Origin: Rheinheimera mesophila
GTDB lineage: Bacteria > Pseudomonadota > Gammaproteobacteria > Enterobacterales > Alteromonadaceae
Assembly: GCF_000986865.1 (NCBI RefSeq)
Contig: NZ_LAVS01000001.1
Coordinates: forward strand, 1-64,000
Length of the DNA: 64,000 nt
Direction of reading: 5' to 3'
Part shown: positions 37,448 through 46,235 of the stretch, in pieces
Layout of the letters: the number at the start of each line of letters is the position of its first letter
Position numbering within the stretch: the first letter of the stretch is position 1
Made by a program: the position numbers and the translations under genes
The notes under the pieces: generated by a model
The model's database searches: none
Seen by the model: the letters and a program-made list of their open reading frames with translations, nothing else
Told to the model about the DNA's origin: nothing

Positions 37448-39742
37448 ATGTCTAAGCTAAAATATTCTGCTTTATCCGTTGCTGTGCTGGTTGCTCTTGC
37501 AGCCTGTGGTGGTGATGGAAATAAAAACATTGCTCCACAAGCAACAAATGTCTCATTAACCAATATTGAAGTCAGAGAGTGGGTCCCGGTTTCTGGCGCT
37601 TTTGCCGGAACTGATGCGAATCAGGATGCATTAACTCTGACCACTATTTCAGAAAATGGTACCGCAGTGACGCCAACAGGTGGCGTGTACACACTGAGCA
37701 AAGGTACACTTGCCGTAACAGGACTGAATTTTGTTTTCACACCTATGGCTCCGGGTGAGCAAGTGTTTTCTTACACAGTGTCAGATGGCAGCGAATCCGC
37801 GACAGCGACAGTCACTATTGCCAGTGCGGGTACTGATCCATTGGCTTATCAACAGTGGCATTTAAAAAACACTGGCCAAAAAGCGTTCTCAATGAGTGAC
37901 TCTTTGTATGAGACCTACTTCACTTTATTAACTGATTTACTGGGTTTGTCTGAAGAAGATGCAGCTGCAGTAGTTGAATCGCGTAAAAACCCTGATGTAT
38001 TAGTGGCTGGCGAAGACATGAATGTCACTGCCGCTTACGCTGCTGGCTCAACCGGCAGTAACACTGTAGCCGTAGTAGTTGACTCAGGTCTGGAAATCGC
38101 TCACGAAGATTTACAGGGTAACGTCATTCCGAATCGCTCACTAAACTTTATCCCCGGTGCAGCAGATCCAACGAACCCAACGAATAACTCAGCCTTTGGT
38201 GATCATGGCACCAGCGTTGCAGGTTTAATTGCTGCACAAGGCTGGAACGGTTTAGGTGGTCGTGGTGTGGCCCCTGATGCTCAGCTGATTGGTATGAACT
38301 ACCTGGAAGAACAAAGCAATGTAGCTTTTGTACTGAGCCATGGCGGACCAGGCAGCGGTATCACTGCATCTGAGCCAGTCGCAGTGTTTAACCGCAGTTA
38401 CGGTCTGACTGTACCTGCAGCTATTGCCTATTCTGAATTTGAAGAAGCAGTACAGCAATTCAGTGCGACCGAATTACGCTCAGGCAAAGGTGCCGTGAAT
38501 ATGAAATCCAGTGGTAATAGCTTCCTGGATGGCAGCACAAGTTTTGATAACGATTTGTGTGCCGTAAACGGAGCGAACGACTTGGGTTTAACCTGTTACA
38601 ACGGTAACTTTGAACCTTCGCAAGCCACGCCTTATTACTTCAGCGTGGGTGCGGTTAACAGCGATGGAAAACACACCAGTTACTCTACTGCTGGCGCTAA
38701 CCTGCTGGTCTCAGCTCCGGCTGGTGAGTATGGTACGTTTGAACCTGCGATGGTAACTACCGACCAAATGACCTGTTTACGTGGTTATAGCAGTTTTGCT
38801 TCAGCAGAAGACTATGATGGCTTCTATTTCCCTGGCTTCTTCGAAGGATTTTTTCCGTTCAACAATCCAGGTCACCCGGAAAATGCAAGCTGTAACTACA
38901 CATCAACCTTCAACGGAACTTCATCCGCGGCACCCAATGCTTCGGGCGTAGTTGCCTTGATTGCATCTGCAAACCCAGAGCTGAGCTATCGTGATATTCG
39001 TCATATTCTGGTTTCAACCAGCACTATGGTTGATGCAGAAAATGCCCCTGTCTCGTTAGAATTAGCTAATGGTGAATTTGTTGCTCACCAGGGTTGGGTA
39101 GAAAATGCGGCAGGCTACAACTTCAATAACTTATATGGTTTTGGTCGGGTAGACGCTGGTGCAGCTGTTGCTATGGCTAAAAACTACACTGTGAACTTAG
39201 GTGAAGAAGTTAGCTCTGATTGGGTTGGTGTCGGTTCTTATGCGGCCACTGAAACTCCAGCCTCTCTGGCGTTACCTGTACCGGACAACAGCGTGACTGG
39301 TGCTACAGTCACTCTTGAAGTGGCAGATGACATAGTGCTTGAAGGTGCTCAACTGAAGTTTTCCATCTCTAACCCAGAGATGGAATATGGTTTCAATACT
39401 GTAGACGGTTATTTCCAAACCACAGCGGGTATCGACTTAGCCATCGAAGTCACTTCACCATCTGGAACTAAGAGTGTTTTGTTATCCTCTAAACAGGCTC
39501 TGACTATCCCAGCGTTGACAGAAGATTTCTTCTTTCAGCCAGGTTATATACTGAATGATACCGTATTCCTGACTAACGCCTTTTATGGTGAAAATGCACA
39601 GGGTACCTGGACTATTAAAGTACTGGATGCGAACGGCTCTGACTATGCCGCCACCGGAGGCTACTTAGAGGTTGATGGCTATGTCAACAACACTGAACCT
39701 TCTGTTGTCGAGGGTGTAGCTATTCGTGTATTTGGCCATTAA
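37448..39742 (+). CDS. Kexin-like S8 protease related to Aeromonas ASP
   Basis: A 764-residue secreted subtilase. A lipobox (VLVALAAC, C20) is followed by a cadherin/Ig-like domain (about 28-125) instead of a propeptide, then the catalytic domain with D212 (VVVDSGLE), H253 (DHGTSVAG) and S492 (FNGTSSAAP), and a C-terminal P-domain (about 600-764). Segments such as EYGTFEPAMVTTD and the NGTSSAAP region closely follow the Aeromonas sobria serine protease ASP as I remember it. ASP lacks a propeptide and needs a chaperone, ORF2, encoded just downstream; the next gene here fits that role. The lipid anchor is a difference from ASP. Confidence 0.88.
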   Translation: MSKLKYSALSVAVLVALAACGGDGNKNIAPQATNVSLTNIEVREWVPVSGAFAGTDANQDALTLTTISENGTAVTPTGGVYTLSKGTLAVTGLNFVFTPMAPGEQVFSYTVSDGSESATATVTIASAGTDPLAYQQWHLKNTGQKAFSMSDSLYETYFTLLTDLLGLSEEDAAAVVESRKNPDVLVAGEDMNVTAAYAAGSTGSNTVAVVVDSGLEIAHEDLQGNVIPNRSLNFIPGAADPTNPTNNSAFGDHGTSVAGLIAAQGWNGLGGRGVAPDAQLIGMNYLEEQSNVAFVLSHGGPGSGITASEPVAVFNRSYGLTVPAAIAYSEFEEAVQQFSATELRSGKGAVNMKSSGNSFLDGSTSFDNDLCAVNGANDLGLTCYNGNFEPSQATPYYFSVGAVNSDGKHTSYSTAGANLLVSAPAGEYGTFEPAMVTTDQMTCLRGYSSFASAEDYDGFYFPGFFEGFFPFNNPGHPENASCNYTSTFNGTSSAAPNASGVVALIASANPELSYRDIRHILVSTSTMVDAENAPVSLELANGEFVAHQGWVENAAGYNFNNLYGFGRVDAGAAVAMAKNYTVNLGEEVSSDWVGVGSYAATETPASLALPVPDNSVTGATVTLEVADDIVLEGAQLKFSISNPEMEYGFNTVDGYFQTTAGIDLAIEVTSPSGTKSVLLSSKQALTIPALTEDFFFQPGYILNDTVFLTNAFYGENAQGTWTIKVLDANGSDYAATGGYLEVDGYVNNTEPSVVEGVAIRVFGH

Positions 39743-39760
39743 TAGAGGAAGTAGAGAGTT

Positions 39761-40303
39761 ATGAAATTCAAATTAACCTTAGTTGCTCTGGCCACTATCG
39801 GAACTATGGCCTCTGCTCAAGCGGTCGAAGTTTCACCAGAGTTAAAAAGACTTATGCCAGCTAAAACTGAAACAGTAAAAGCAAAGAAAGTCGAAAACGC
39901 AGATTTTGGTGTTTACAAGTTGTTACCTGATTTAGCTTTGGCTCCAGTCAGTCTGGCCGCTGACAAAGCTGCAGGGACTTTATCTGGCCGCGCCTTAGTA
40001 CAACAGGCAGTAGTAAACACAGACGGTGTGGTTAAAACTGATGCTGTGGTAAGAAATTTACTGACAGGTGAACTTGGAGTTGTTACTGGTCGTTTGTCTA
40101 TTCTGGCAAATGACGCTGCAGCACTGCAACGTTTGCAGCAAGAGTTCGGCTTAAAATCAGTGAAGACTGTCGGCGATAAAATTGCCATTATGCAGGCTCC
40201 AGCCGGTGCTAATCTGACCGAATTAGTTGACTCAGTCCGTAAATCCGGATTAGTAAAGGAAGCCCGTTTAGATGTAGTTGAAAAGCTGTATAAGCCAAAC
40301 TAA
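39761..40303 (+). CDS. Probable external chaperone/inhibitor of the upstream subtilase
   Basis: A 180-residue exported protein (signal [21 protein letters not shown]). Its C-terminal 80 residues read like a detached subtilisin propeptide: [20 protein letters not shown], then a strand and a [17 protein letters not shown] helix, and a last strand ending [14 protein letters not shown]. Such a domain folds the protease and blocks its active site with its tail. It lies 18 bp after a protease that itself lacks a propeptide, as ORF2 follows ASP in Aeromonas. It is probably co-translated and co-exported. A direct similarity to ORF2 could not be tested. Confidence 0.6.
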   Translation: MKFKLTLVALATIGTMASAQAVEVSPELKRLMPAKTETVKAKKVENADFGVYKLLPDLALAPVSLAADKAAGTLSGRALVQQAVVNTDGVVKTDAVVRNLLTGELGVVTGRLSILANDAAALQRLQQEFGLKSVKTVGDKIAIMQAPAGANLTELVDSVRKSGLVKEARLDVVEKLYKPN

Positions 40304-40318
40304 ATCAAACGTTAAGTA

Positions 40319-40343
40319 AAAACCCGCTTATTGCGGGTTTTTT
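40319..40343 (+). terminator. Rho-independent terminator of the protease operon
   Basis: AAACCCGC/GCGGGTTT stem with a five-base loop and a T-run, 16 bp after the chaperone-like gene. Confidence 0.9.
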
Positions 40344-40440
40344 ATTGCAGGTAATTCATAGCAACCAAATTCAGATCCGGCTTTGCTCCGATAGTCTGTC
40401 GCGTTGTACAATAGGGCTCTATTGTGAAGGAGAAATCTGC

Positions 40441-40719
40441 ATGGCCAAAGCCTGCGCCTGCCATATTCTGGTGAAAACTGCTGCCGAAGCTGAGAAATTA
40501 AAACAATTGCTGGCCAAAGGCGCCAGTTTTCATGAATTAGCCAAAAAACACTCCTTGTGCCCTTCCGGCAAAAAAGGTGGTGATTTAGGTGAGTTTAAGC
40601 CTGGTCAGATGGTCAGGGCCTTTGACGAGGTCGTGTTTAAAAAGGCGGTGCTGGAAGTGCACGGCCCGGTGAAAACTCAGTTTGGTTATCACCTGATTAA
40701 AACCTTGTACCGCAGCTAA
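40441..40719 (+). CDS. ppiC: Parvulin-type peptidyl-prolyl isomerase
   Basis: A 92-residue single-domain parvulin matching E. coli PpiC in length. The fold elements [26 protein letters not shown], the active-site region FDEVVF and the closing FGYHLIK are all present. It speeds cis-trans isomerisation of prolyl bonds in the cytoplasm. The ATG eight bases after AAGGAG is the family's normal start. It is followed by a GNAT gene 24 bp later. Confidence 0.92.
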   Translation: MAKACACHILVKTAAEAEKLKQLLAKGASFHELAKKHSLCPSGKKGGDLGEFKPGQMVRAFDEVVFKKAVLEVHGPVKTQFGYHLIKTLYRS

Positions 40720-40743
40720 CAGCAGCAATAAACGGAGAGCCGG

Positions 40744-41265
40744 ATGCGTTTTGTTCCCTGTAATTATGAAGAACATGCCGAAGCTATTCTGGCGATATTT
40801 AACCACGCTATTTTAAATACGACCGCTTTGTACGAATACCAGCCCCGCACTATGGCTACTATGCAGCAGTGGTTTGCCAACAAAACAGCGGGGAATTTCC
40901 CGGTGTTGGGCCTTCTGAATGAACAGGAGCAACTGGTGGCTTTTGGCAGTTATGGCACCTTCAGGGCTTTTCCGGCTTTTAAATACTCTGTCGAACATTC
41001 AGTTTATGTGGCGCCAGATCAGCAAGGTAAAGGCTATGGTGCTCTGGTGTTGCAGCAAATTATTCAGCGGGCCCAACTGGACAATTATCACCTGCTGATT
41101 GGCGGTATTGATGCGGCTAATAAAGCCAGCATAGCGTTACATACCAAACATGGCTTCAAACACAGCGGCACTATCAGTCAGGCAGGTTTTAAATTTGGCC
41201 GCTGGTTAGATTTAGCCTTTTATCAACTGACATTAAACACCCCGGCTGAACCTGTAGACGGCTGA
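40744..41265 (+). CDS. GNAT N-acetyltransferase (phosphinothricin-acetyltransferase-like)
   Basis: A 173-residue acetyl-CoA-dependent acetyltransferase. The core is clear: the N-terminal HAEAILAIFNHAILNTTALY helix pair typical of PAT-like enzymes, strand EHSVYVAPDQQG, the acetyl-CoA loop QQGKGYGALV and the closing KHGFKHSGTISQAGFKFGRW. Such enzymes acetylate amino acids or their analogues, for example methionine sulphoximine. The real substrate is unknown. CGGAGAG lies before the ATG. Confidence 0.85.
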   Translation: MRFVPCNYEEHAEAILAIFNHAILNTTALYEYQPRTMATMQQWFANKTAGNFPVLGLLNEQEQLVAFGSYGTFRAFPAFKYSVEHSVYVAPDQQGKGYGALVLQQIIQRAQLDNYHLLIGGIDAANKASIALHTKHGFKHSGTISQAGFKFGRWLDLAFYQLTLNTPAEPVDG

Positions 41266-41277
41266 CCAGCCTGGTCA

Positions 41278-42540
41278 TTACTTTTTACCCAACAACTGCG
41301 CTCGTAGTTTGGCCTTTTCTTTCGCTAGCTGTTTATTGCGGCTGGCGACTTTTTGTACCCGCTCTTCTTCGGCATCGGCCTTTTTGCTGCTGTGATTCAT
41401 TTTCGGATCGTGTTCATATCCAGGTAACACTTGTTGGGTGATCACTTGCTTGGTTAGTTTTTCGATGGCTTGTAACATCACCAGATCATCAGGTGTAACT
41501 AAACTGATGGCTAAACCTGAGTTGCCCGCCCGGCCTGTGCGGCCAATGCGGTGCACATAATCTTCTGCTACCTGCGGCAGGTCGTAGTTGACCACTATAG
41601 GCAGCTCTTCTATATCTAAACCACGGGCCGCGATGTCAGTTGCCACTAACACAGTTAGTCTGTTGTTTTTAAAATCATCCAGCGCCTTAGTGCGTGCGCC
41701 CTGACTTTTATCGCCATGGATAGCGCCAGCTTCAATGCCATCTAACCGCAATTGCTTCGCCAGACGGTCGGCTCCATGTTTAGTGCGGCTGAAAATCAGC
41801 ACCTGCTTCCACTGCCGCGAGCCAATCAAATAAGACAACATTTCCCGTTTGCGCTGCGAATCCACCCGATACGCCAGTTGCTCTATTTTCTCTGCAGTGC
41901 TGTTGGGCTTGGCCACCTCAATCAGCACAGGAGACTTTAATAAGGTATCAGCCAGTTCTTTGATTTCTTTGGCAAAAGTGGCAGAAAAAAACAACGTCTG
42001 CCGCTCTTTGGGTAAGCGCGCCATAATACGTTTAATATCATGAATAAAGCCCATATCCAGCATACGGTCTGCTTCATCCAATACCAGAATTTGCAGCTCT
42101 GACAAACTCACAGTGCCCTGATGTAAATGATCAAGCAAACGCCCTGGAGTGGCGACCAGAATATCTAAACCTCTGCTTGCCTGATCGTATTGCGGGTTGA
42201 TCGACACACCACCATAAAATACCGCGTATTTCAGCGGTAAATCAGCCCCATAAGCTTTGACGCTGTCTGCCACTTGCTGTGCCAGTTCTCGGGTTGGGGT
42301 CAGTACTAAACAACGCACCTGCAGGTTATTCACTTTTGCGGTGTTTTTACTCAGCAGTTGCAATACAGGCAAAGTAAAAGCAGCGGTTTTGCCTGTTCCT
42401 GTCTGAGCACCAGCTAACACGTCTTTGCCTTCTAAGATCACAGGTATGGTTTGTTGCTGAATAGGGGTTGGCGTGTGGTACCCCTGGGCTGTAACAGCAG
42501 AAAGAATACGGGGATCTAAACCAAGCGTGGCAAATGACAT
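41278..42540 (-). CDS. rhlE: DEAD-box RNA helicase RhlE
   Basis: A 420-residue ATP-dependent RNA helicase with all family motifs: Q motif ([10 protein letters not shown]), Walker A (AQTGTGKT), [12 protein letters not shown] ([13 protein letters not shown]), SAT, and the RGLDIEELP and [10 protein letters not shown] motifs. The opening [13 protein letters not shown] and a basic C-terminal tail (about 375-420) match RhlE, which helps ribosome assembly and RNA turnover. No strong ribosome site is seen before the ATG. Confidence 0.92.
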   Translation of the reverse strand: MSFATLGLDPRILSAVTAQGYHTPTPIQQQTIPVILEGKDVLAGAQTGTGKTAAFTLPVLQLLSKNTAKVNNLQVRCLVLTPTRELAQQVADSVKAYGADLPLKYAVFYGGVSINPQYDQASRGLDILVATPGRLLDHLHQGTVSLSELQILVLDEADRMLDMGFIHDIKRIMARLPKERQTLFFSATFAKEIKELADTLLKSPVLIEVAKPNSTAEKIEQLAYRVDSQRKREMLSYLIGSRQWKQVLIFSRTKHGADRLAKQLRLDGIEAGAIHGDKSQGARTKALDDFKNNRLTVLVATDIAARGLDIEELPIVVNYDLPQVAEDYVHRIGRTGRAGNSGLAISLVTPDDLVMLQAIEKLTKQVITQQVLPGYEHDPKMNHSSKKADAEEERVQKVASRNKQLAKEKAKLRAQLLGKK

Positions 42541-42613
42541 GCAATTTCCTTTAAAGTATCGGCCTTTAAGCCTTTAAAACAGCGCTAGTGTAGCAGAAGG
42601 AACACAACAAGGC

Positions 42614-42949
42614 ATGACCGCAGTACCAACCCCATGGTTTGTTTATATGGTGCGCACGGCGACTGGCGCTTTATATACTGGCATCAGCACAGATCCTGTA
42701 CGACGCTTACGTCAGCACAGCGGTGAGCTCAAAGGCGGAGCTAAGGCTCTTAAAGGCAAAGGCCCACTGCGACTTGCTTTTACTTATGCCATGCCCTGCC
42801 GTTCCTCTGCCAGCAAGCTGGAGTATCAGTTGAAACAATGGACTAAAAAGGACAAAGAGTTATTACTAAGGCAGGAAACTCAACAGCTGAACCTGCTTGA
42901 GCAGCTATCAGGCGAAAGTCGCATAGGCACAGGATCAGCTTCAGATTAG
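42614..42949 (+). CDS. GIY-YIG domain nuclease (YhbQ/UPF0213-like)
   Basis: A 111-residue small GIY-YIG protein. The two motif halves VYMVRT and LYTGISTD are near the N-terminus, followed by the catalytic-type Arg (PVRRLRQH) and a Glu in the SKLEYQLKQWTKKDKELL helix. E. coli YhbQ is close in size and order. Family members nick or cut damaged DNA weakly; the role is not settled. It is divergent from rhlE and lies 27 bp before a transporter gene. Confidence 0.85.
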   Translation: MTAVPTPWFVYMVRTATGALYTGISTDPVRRLRQHSGELKGGAKALKGKGPLRLAFTYAMPCRSSASKLEYQLKQWTKKDKELLLRQETQQLNLLEQLSGESRIGTGSASD

Positions 42950-42976
42950 ACTGGCTGAAAAGCATAAGGAGTTGTG

Positions 42977-43888
42977 ATGGAAAATTTTGCTTTAGTCCTG
43001 ATCTATCTGATGATTGGAGCCTTGCTGCGCAGACTGCCGCAGTTTCCGCAAGACACAGGTTTAGTGCTGAATCAGTATGTACTTTTTGTCGCTCTGCCTG
43101 CTTTAGTGCTACAAAAAATTCCACTGTTAGAATTTTCCAATCAACTCTGGTTACCCGCCATCACGCCCTGGGTCTTGCTGGTCATAGTTGCCGGATTAGT
43201 GATACTGGCGGGTAAAATCTGGCACTTTGAAAAAACTACAGTAGGGGCTTTGCTGGTGGTTTTGCCTTTAGGCAATACGTCTTTTTTAGGCTTTCCTATG
43301 GTCGAGGCTTTTTTTGGCGAAAACGCTCTACCTTTTGCAATGATTTACGACCAGGCCGGTTCTTTTGTGGCACTGGCCACCTATTCCACTATCCTGGCCG
43401 CCTGGTATAACCCCAATGCCGCCACACCTACTACAGGTCAAATGATCAAACGTATTTTAACTTTCCCATCTTTTATCGCTTTAGCTCTGGCGTTAGCGCT
43501 GAAATCTTGGCCTTACCCGACATTTTTTAGTCTGGTACTGGATAGTCTGGCGGCTACTTTAGTGCCGGTTATTATGATTGCCGTCGGTTTCCAGTTCAGG
43601 TTACAACTGGATAACAAAGACACTAAACCTTTGATCTTTGCGCTGGGGGTCAAACTGTTTTTGATGCCATTATTGGCTCTGGGCTTTTTACGCTTATTCC
43701 AACCTGATGCGCTGTTGCTGCAGGTAGTGGTATTTGAAGCCGCTATGCCACCTATGGTCTCTGCCGGGGCTATCGCCATTGGCGCGGGGCTGGCACTGCG
43801 ATTAGTACCAGCGTTAGTGGGGTTGGGTTTGCTGCTTAGTTTTATCAGTCTGCCACTTTGGTACGCGCTGCTGCAGCTCTACGTTTAA
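42977..43888 (+). CDS. AEC-family (auxin efflux carrier-like) transporter
   Basis: A 303-residue inner-membrane protein with about ten hydrophobic helices in two inverted halves, of the AEC family that exports or imports organic acids such as malate. Helix-breaking segments LPLGNTSFLGFPMVEAF and EAAMPPMVSAGAIA are the usual substrate-site crossovers. The ATG five bases after AAGGAG was chosen over a GTG three bases earlier. Its last 44 bp overlap the end of the convergent HPP gene. Confidence 0.85.
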   Translation: MENFALVLIYLMIGALLRRLPQFPQDTGLVLNQYVLFVALPALVLQKIPLLEFSNQLWLPAITPWVLLVIVAGLVILAGKIWHFEKTTVGALLVVLPLGNTSFLGFPMVEAFFGENALPFAMIYDQAGSFVALATYSTILAAWYNPNAATPTTGQMIKRILTFPSFIALALALALKSWPYPTFFSLVLDSLAATLVPVIMIAVGFQFRLQLDNKDTKPLIFALGVKLFLMPLLALGFLRLFQPDALLLQVVVFEAAMPPMVSAGAIAIGAGLALRLVPALVGLGLLLSFISLPLWYALLQLYV

Positions 43889-44345
43889 GCAAGTGCTGAT
43901 GCCCTTTGCGGTGGCTCTTGTGGTAATAATGCGCCACCAGCAGCATCAGCACAGACCCTGTCAGCACAGGGTTCAACAAGAACCACCAGTCTGGTGCTGT
44001 CAGCATGATCAGCAAGGTGGTTGCGCCTGCAGGCGGATGAGTAATTTTCAGCAGCACCATCACCCCTATCGCCAACCCCACGGCCATAGAAAGACTCCAC
44101 ACAGTTAAACCAAAACCATGCACAAAAGTCAGACCAATCAATGCAGCCAGAAAATGTCCGGCTATCACATTTTTTGCTTTACCCAGTGGACTCCCCGGCA
44201 AAGCAAATAAGATCACCGCGGTAGCACCAAAAGGAGCGACCAGCCACAACTGCTGCCATTGTTGCAATAATGCCAACAACGCCATCACTAATGCCGCACC
44301 CGACCCCGCCAACACAGCTTGCACCCAGACTTTATGTTCAGTCAC
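43845..44345 (-). CDS. HPP-family membrane protein
   Basis: A 166-residue protein with four predicted membrane helices and the family signature THPPAGATTL; PFGATAVILFALPGSPL is also typical. Some HPP proteins of plants and cyanobacteria move nitrite, but the substrate here is unknown. Translation begins at GTG behind GAGGTGA. The start region carries two TetR-type operators shared with the divergent regulator, so it is probably that regulator's target. The C-terminus is basic (HLLKRRAAAARTK) and overlaps the AEC gene. Confidence 0.85.
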   Translation of the reverse strand: MTEHKVWVQAVLAGSGAALVMALLALLQQWQQLWLVAPFGATAVILFALPGSPLGKAKNVIAGHFLAALIGLTFVHGFGLTVWSLSMAVGLAIGVMVLLKITHPPAGATTLLIMLTAPDWWFLLNPVLTGSVLMLLVAHYYHKSHRKGHQHLLKRRAAAARTKVAD

Positions 44346-44361
44346 TATATCACCTCATAAA

Positions 44362-44379
44362 GTAGACCACTCTGTCTAC
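44362..44379. promoter_or_regulatory. TetR-type operator, site 1
   Basis: GTAGACCACTCTGTCTAC: perfect half-sites GTAGAC/GTCTAC around six bases, 17 bp before the HPP start. Its reverse complement is repeated as site 2, 32 bp away. Confidence 0.8.
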
Positions 44380-44393
44380 TTGCAGCTCGCATT

Positions 44394-44411
44394 GTAGACA
44401 GAGTGGTCTAC
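44394..44411. promoter_or_regulatory. TetR-type operator, site 2
   Basis: GTAGACAGAGTGGTCTAC is the exact reverse complement of site 1, centres 32 bp apart (about three helical turns), 23 bp before the TetR gene. The pair could hold two dimers on one face of the DNA and repress both genes. Confidence 0.8.
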
Positions 44412-44434
44412 CTGTGTCAAGCTAAGGAGCTACT

Positions 44435-45025
44435 GTGCTGAGGGCATCTATGGAACCGGATAAAAAACAACAGCTTGTTGAAACAGCCTTAACTTTGTTT
44501 TACCGCTATGGTGTGCATGCTGTGGGCATCAATCAGATTTTAGAACAGTCTGCTGTGGCCAAAAAAACCTTATATCACCATTTTGTCAGCAAAGACGAGT
44601 TGTTATTGGCGACGCTGGAACTTCGACATCAGCGCTTTTATCACTGGCTGCAGCAAGAGTTGAATCGAAACGAAGGCACAGATCCGGTAGATAAACTTTT
44701 TGATGCGTTAGGTGCCTGGTTTGAAGGCAAGGCAGAGCCTTTAGGGCCTTTTTTTGGCTGCTATTTTCAAAACTGCGCCGCTGAATACCATGGACCAGAT
44801 AGCGCTGTATTGCGGCTTTGCGCTCAGCATAAGCTCAAGGTGAAGCAGTTGGTGAACACTCACCTTCAGAGCTATCAGCGACCAGAGCAAACCCAGTCCT
44901 TATTACTTGATGGGCTGATGTTATTGAAAGAGGGCGCTATCAATATGGCTTTATTGCATACCGATGCTACTGTAGCTCAGCATGCCAAACAACAAGCCAG
45001 ACTGCTGCTGCAGGCCTTAAGTTAA
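44435..45025 (+). CDS. TetR-family transcriptional regulator
   Basis: A 196-residue repressor-type regulator. The N-terminal helix-turn-helix is clear (YGVHAVGINQILEQSAVAKK then TLYHHFVSKDELL), followed by an all-helical ligand domain with FGCYFQNCAAEY, a segment seen in regulators of reactive-electrophile genes. A GTG five bases after AAGGAG is used here; an ATG five codons later with GAGGG is an alternative. It lies divergent from the HPP gene over a doubled operator and probably represses itself and HPP. The inducer is unknown. Confidence 0.85.
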   Translation: MLRASMEPDKKQQLVETALTLFYRYGVHAVGINQILEQSAVAKKTLYHHFVSKDELLLATLELRHQRFYHWLQQELNRNEGTDPVDKLFDALGAWFEGKAEPLGPFFGCYFQNCAAEYHGPDSAVLRLCAQHKLKVKQLVNTHLQSYQRPEQTQSLLLDGLMLLKEGAINMALLHTDATVAQHAKQQARLLLQALS

Positions 45026-45204
45026 TCCGGTTCTGCAGCGGGTTCGGCCGGAGGCTTTTTCTTTAGCCGCCCGGATTGAACAAGGGCCTCACGCAGCAGG
45101 TATTCTATCTGACCGTTGACACTGCGAAACTCATCATCAGCCCAGTGCTGTAAGGCCTGTAGCACTGCCTGATCAATGCGCAACGCAAAGGCTTTTTTCG
45201 ACAC
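45022..45204 (-). CDS. Arc-like ribbon-helix-helix protein
   Basis: A 60-residue protein with an Arc/MetJ-type fold: strand KKAFALRID, helix VLQALQHWADDEF and helix NGQIEYLLREALVQ, then a Lys-Pro-Glu-Ala tail. It lies 12 bp after the SPFH gene, an arrangement I have seen in other gammaproteobacteria. It could autoregulate the pair or modulate the SPFH protein. No toxin gene is adjacent. Its stop overlaps that of the convergent TetR gene. Confidence 0.75.
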   Translation of the reverse strand: MSKKAFALRIDQAVLQALQHWADDEFRSVNGQIEYLLREALVQSGRLKKKPPAEPAAEPD

Positions 45205-45216
45205 TCTGCTCTCCGT

Positions 45217-46068
45217 TTAGTATAAAGTGCCGGTGTTGATCACAGGCTGGACCTGATGATCACCACATAACACGACCAGCAAATTACTGACCATAGCGGC
45301 TTTACGTTCTTCATCCAGTTGCACCATGTTTTTCTCCGATAAACGGGCCAGAGCTAACTCCACCATACCAACAGCCCCTTCCACCAGTTGTTGACGGGCC
45401 ATCACCACAGCCCTTGCCTGCTGGCGTTGCAGCATGGCGCTGGCAATTTCAGGTGCATATGCCAGATGACTGATACGCGCTTCCAGTACGTCCACACCCG
45501 CTTTATCCAGACGGGCCTGTATTTCAGCTTTGAGTAAATCTGTCACTTCAGGGCCATTACTGCGCAGACTGATGTCGGTATCGTCTGCCGCTTCATAGGG
45601 ATAACTGGACGCTAAATAACGCAAAGCCGCTTCGCTTTGTATACTGACAAAGTTTTCGTAGTCCTCCACCTCAAATACGGCTTCAGCGCTGTCTACTACT
45701 TTCCATACCACCACAGCGGCAATTTCGACCGGATTGCCACTGTGATCATTCACTTTTAACTTACCACTTTCAAAGTTGCGTACCCGCAGCGATACCTTTT
45801 GTTTGCTGTAAAACGGGTTGGCCCAACGTAAACCTGTTTGTAAATCGGACCCGACATAACGACCAAACAGTTGCAACACAGCACACTGATTGGGCTGCAC
45901 CATATAAAAACCAAAAAAGCCAATACCGAGCAAAATCAACGCCAGTATCGCCACCAGTTTCAGTGGCCCACTCAAGGCCAGCAGAGCCACACCAGCGAAA
46001 ATAAACATAGCCGGCAGCACAGCTAGCATCATCAAACCACTACGGCTTTTTGCCAGATACTCTTTCAT
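45217..46068 (-). CDS. SPFH/band-7 domain membrane protein
   Basis: A 283-residue membrane-anchored member of the stomatin/prohibitin/flotillin superfamily. Two N-terminal hydrophobic segments (about 12-28 and 33-52) precede the SPFH domain (about 60-240; [16 protein letters not shown] opens it). Conserved elements include the [20 protein letters not shown] helix. Such proteins form membrane scaffolds, often with proteases; the partner is unknown. The ATG with AGAGGA upstream was preferred to one eight codons earlier. The Arc-like gene follows. Confidence 0.85.
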   Translation of the reverse strand: MKEYLAKSRSGLMMLAVLPAMFIFAGVALLALSGPLKLVAILALILLGIGFFGFYMVQPNQCAVLQLFGRYVGSDLQTGLRWANPFYSKQKVSLRVRNFESGKLKVNDHSGNPVEIAAVVVWKVVDSAEAVFEVEDYENFVSIQSEAALRYLASSYPYEAADDTDISLRSNGPEVTDLLKAEIQARLDKAGVDVLEARISHLAYAPEIASAMLQRQQARAVVMARQQLVEGAVGMVELALARLSEKNMVQLDEERKAAMVSNLLVVLCGDHQVQPVINTGTLY

Positions 46069-46179
46069 CAGATCCTCTCCGTTTGATATCAATTTAATAT
46101 CAAATTAGCTTGATTCAGACAAAGAGCAAGCGAATGCGTATAAAAAACCTGCTATCGGTCGCAAAAGATCCAGAGTTCG

Positions 46180-46208
46180 TTGACACTGACTCATTTGATA
46201 AATATGAT
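46180..46208 (+). promoter_or_regulatory. Near-consensus sigma-70 promoter
   Basis: TTGACA, 17 bases, TATGAT. Transcription should start near 46215, about 20 bases before the ATG at 46236. This decides the gene start, because upstream ATG codons would lie before or inside the promoter. TTTGAT/ATCAAA half-sites at 46195-46221 overlap the -10 box and could be an operator. Confidence 0.75.
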
Positions 46209-46235
46209 AAATTTAATCAAATCAGAAAACTCATT

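Noticed and set aside
45022-45204. Antitoxin of a type II toxin-antitoxin pair.
   Set aside because: The Arc-like protein has no toxin gene beside it; it follows an SPFH gene, a recurring non-toxin context.
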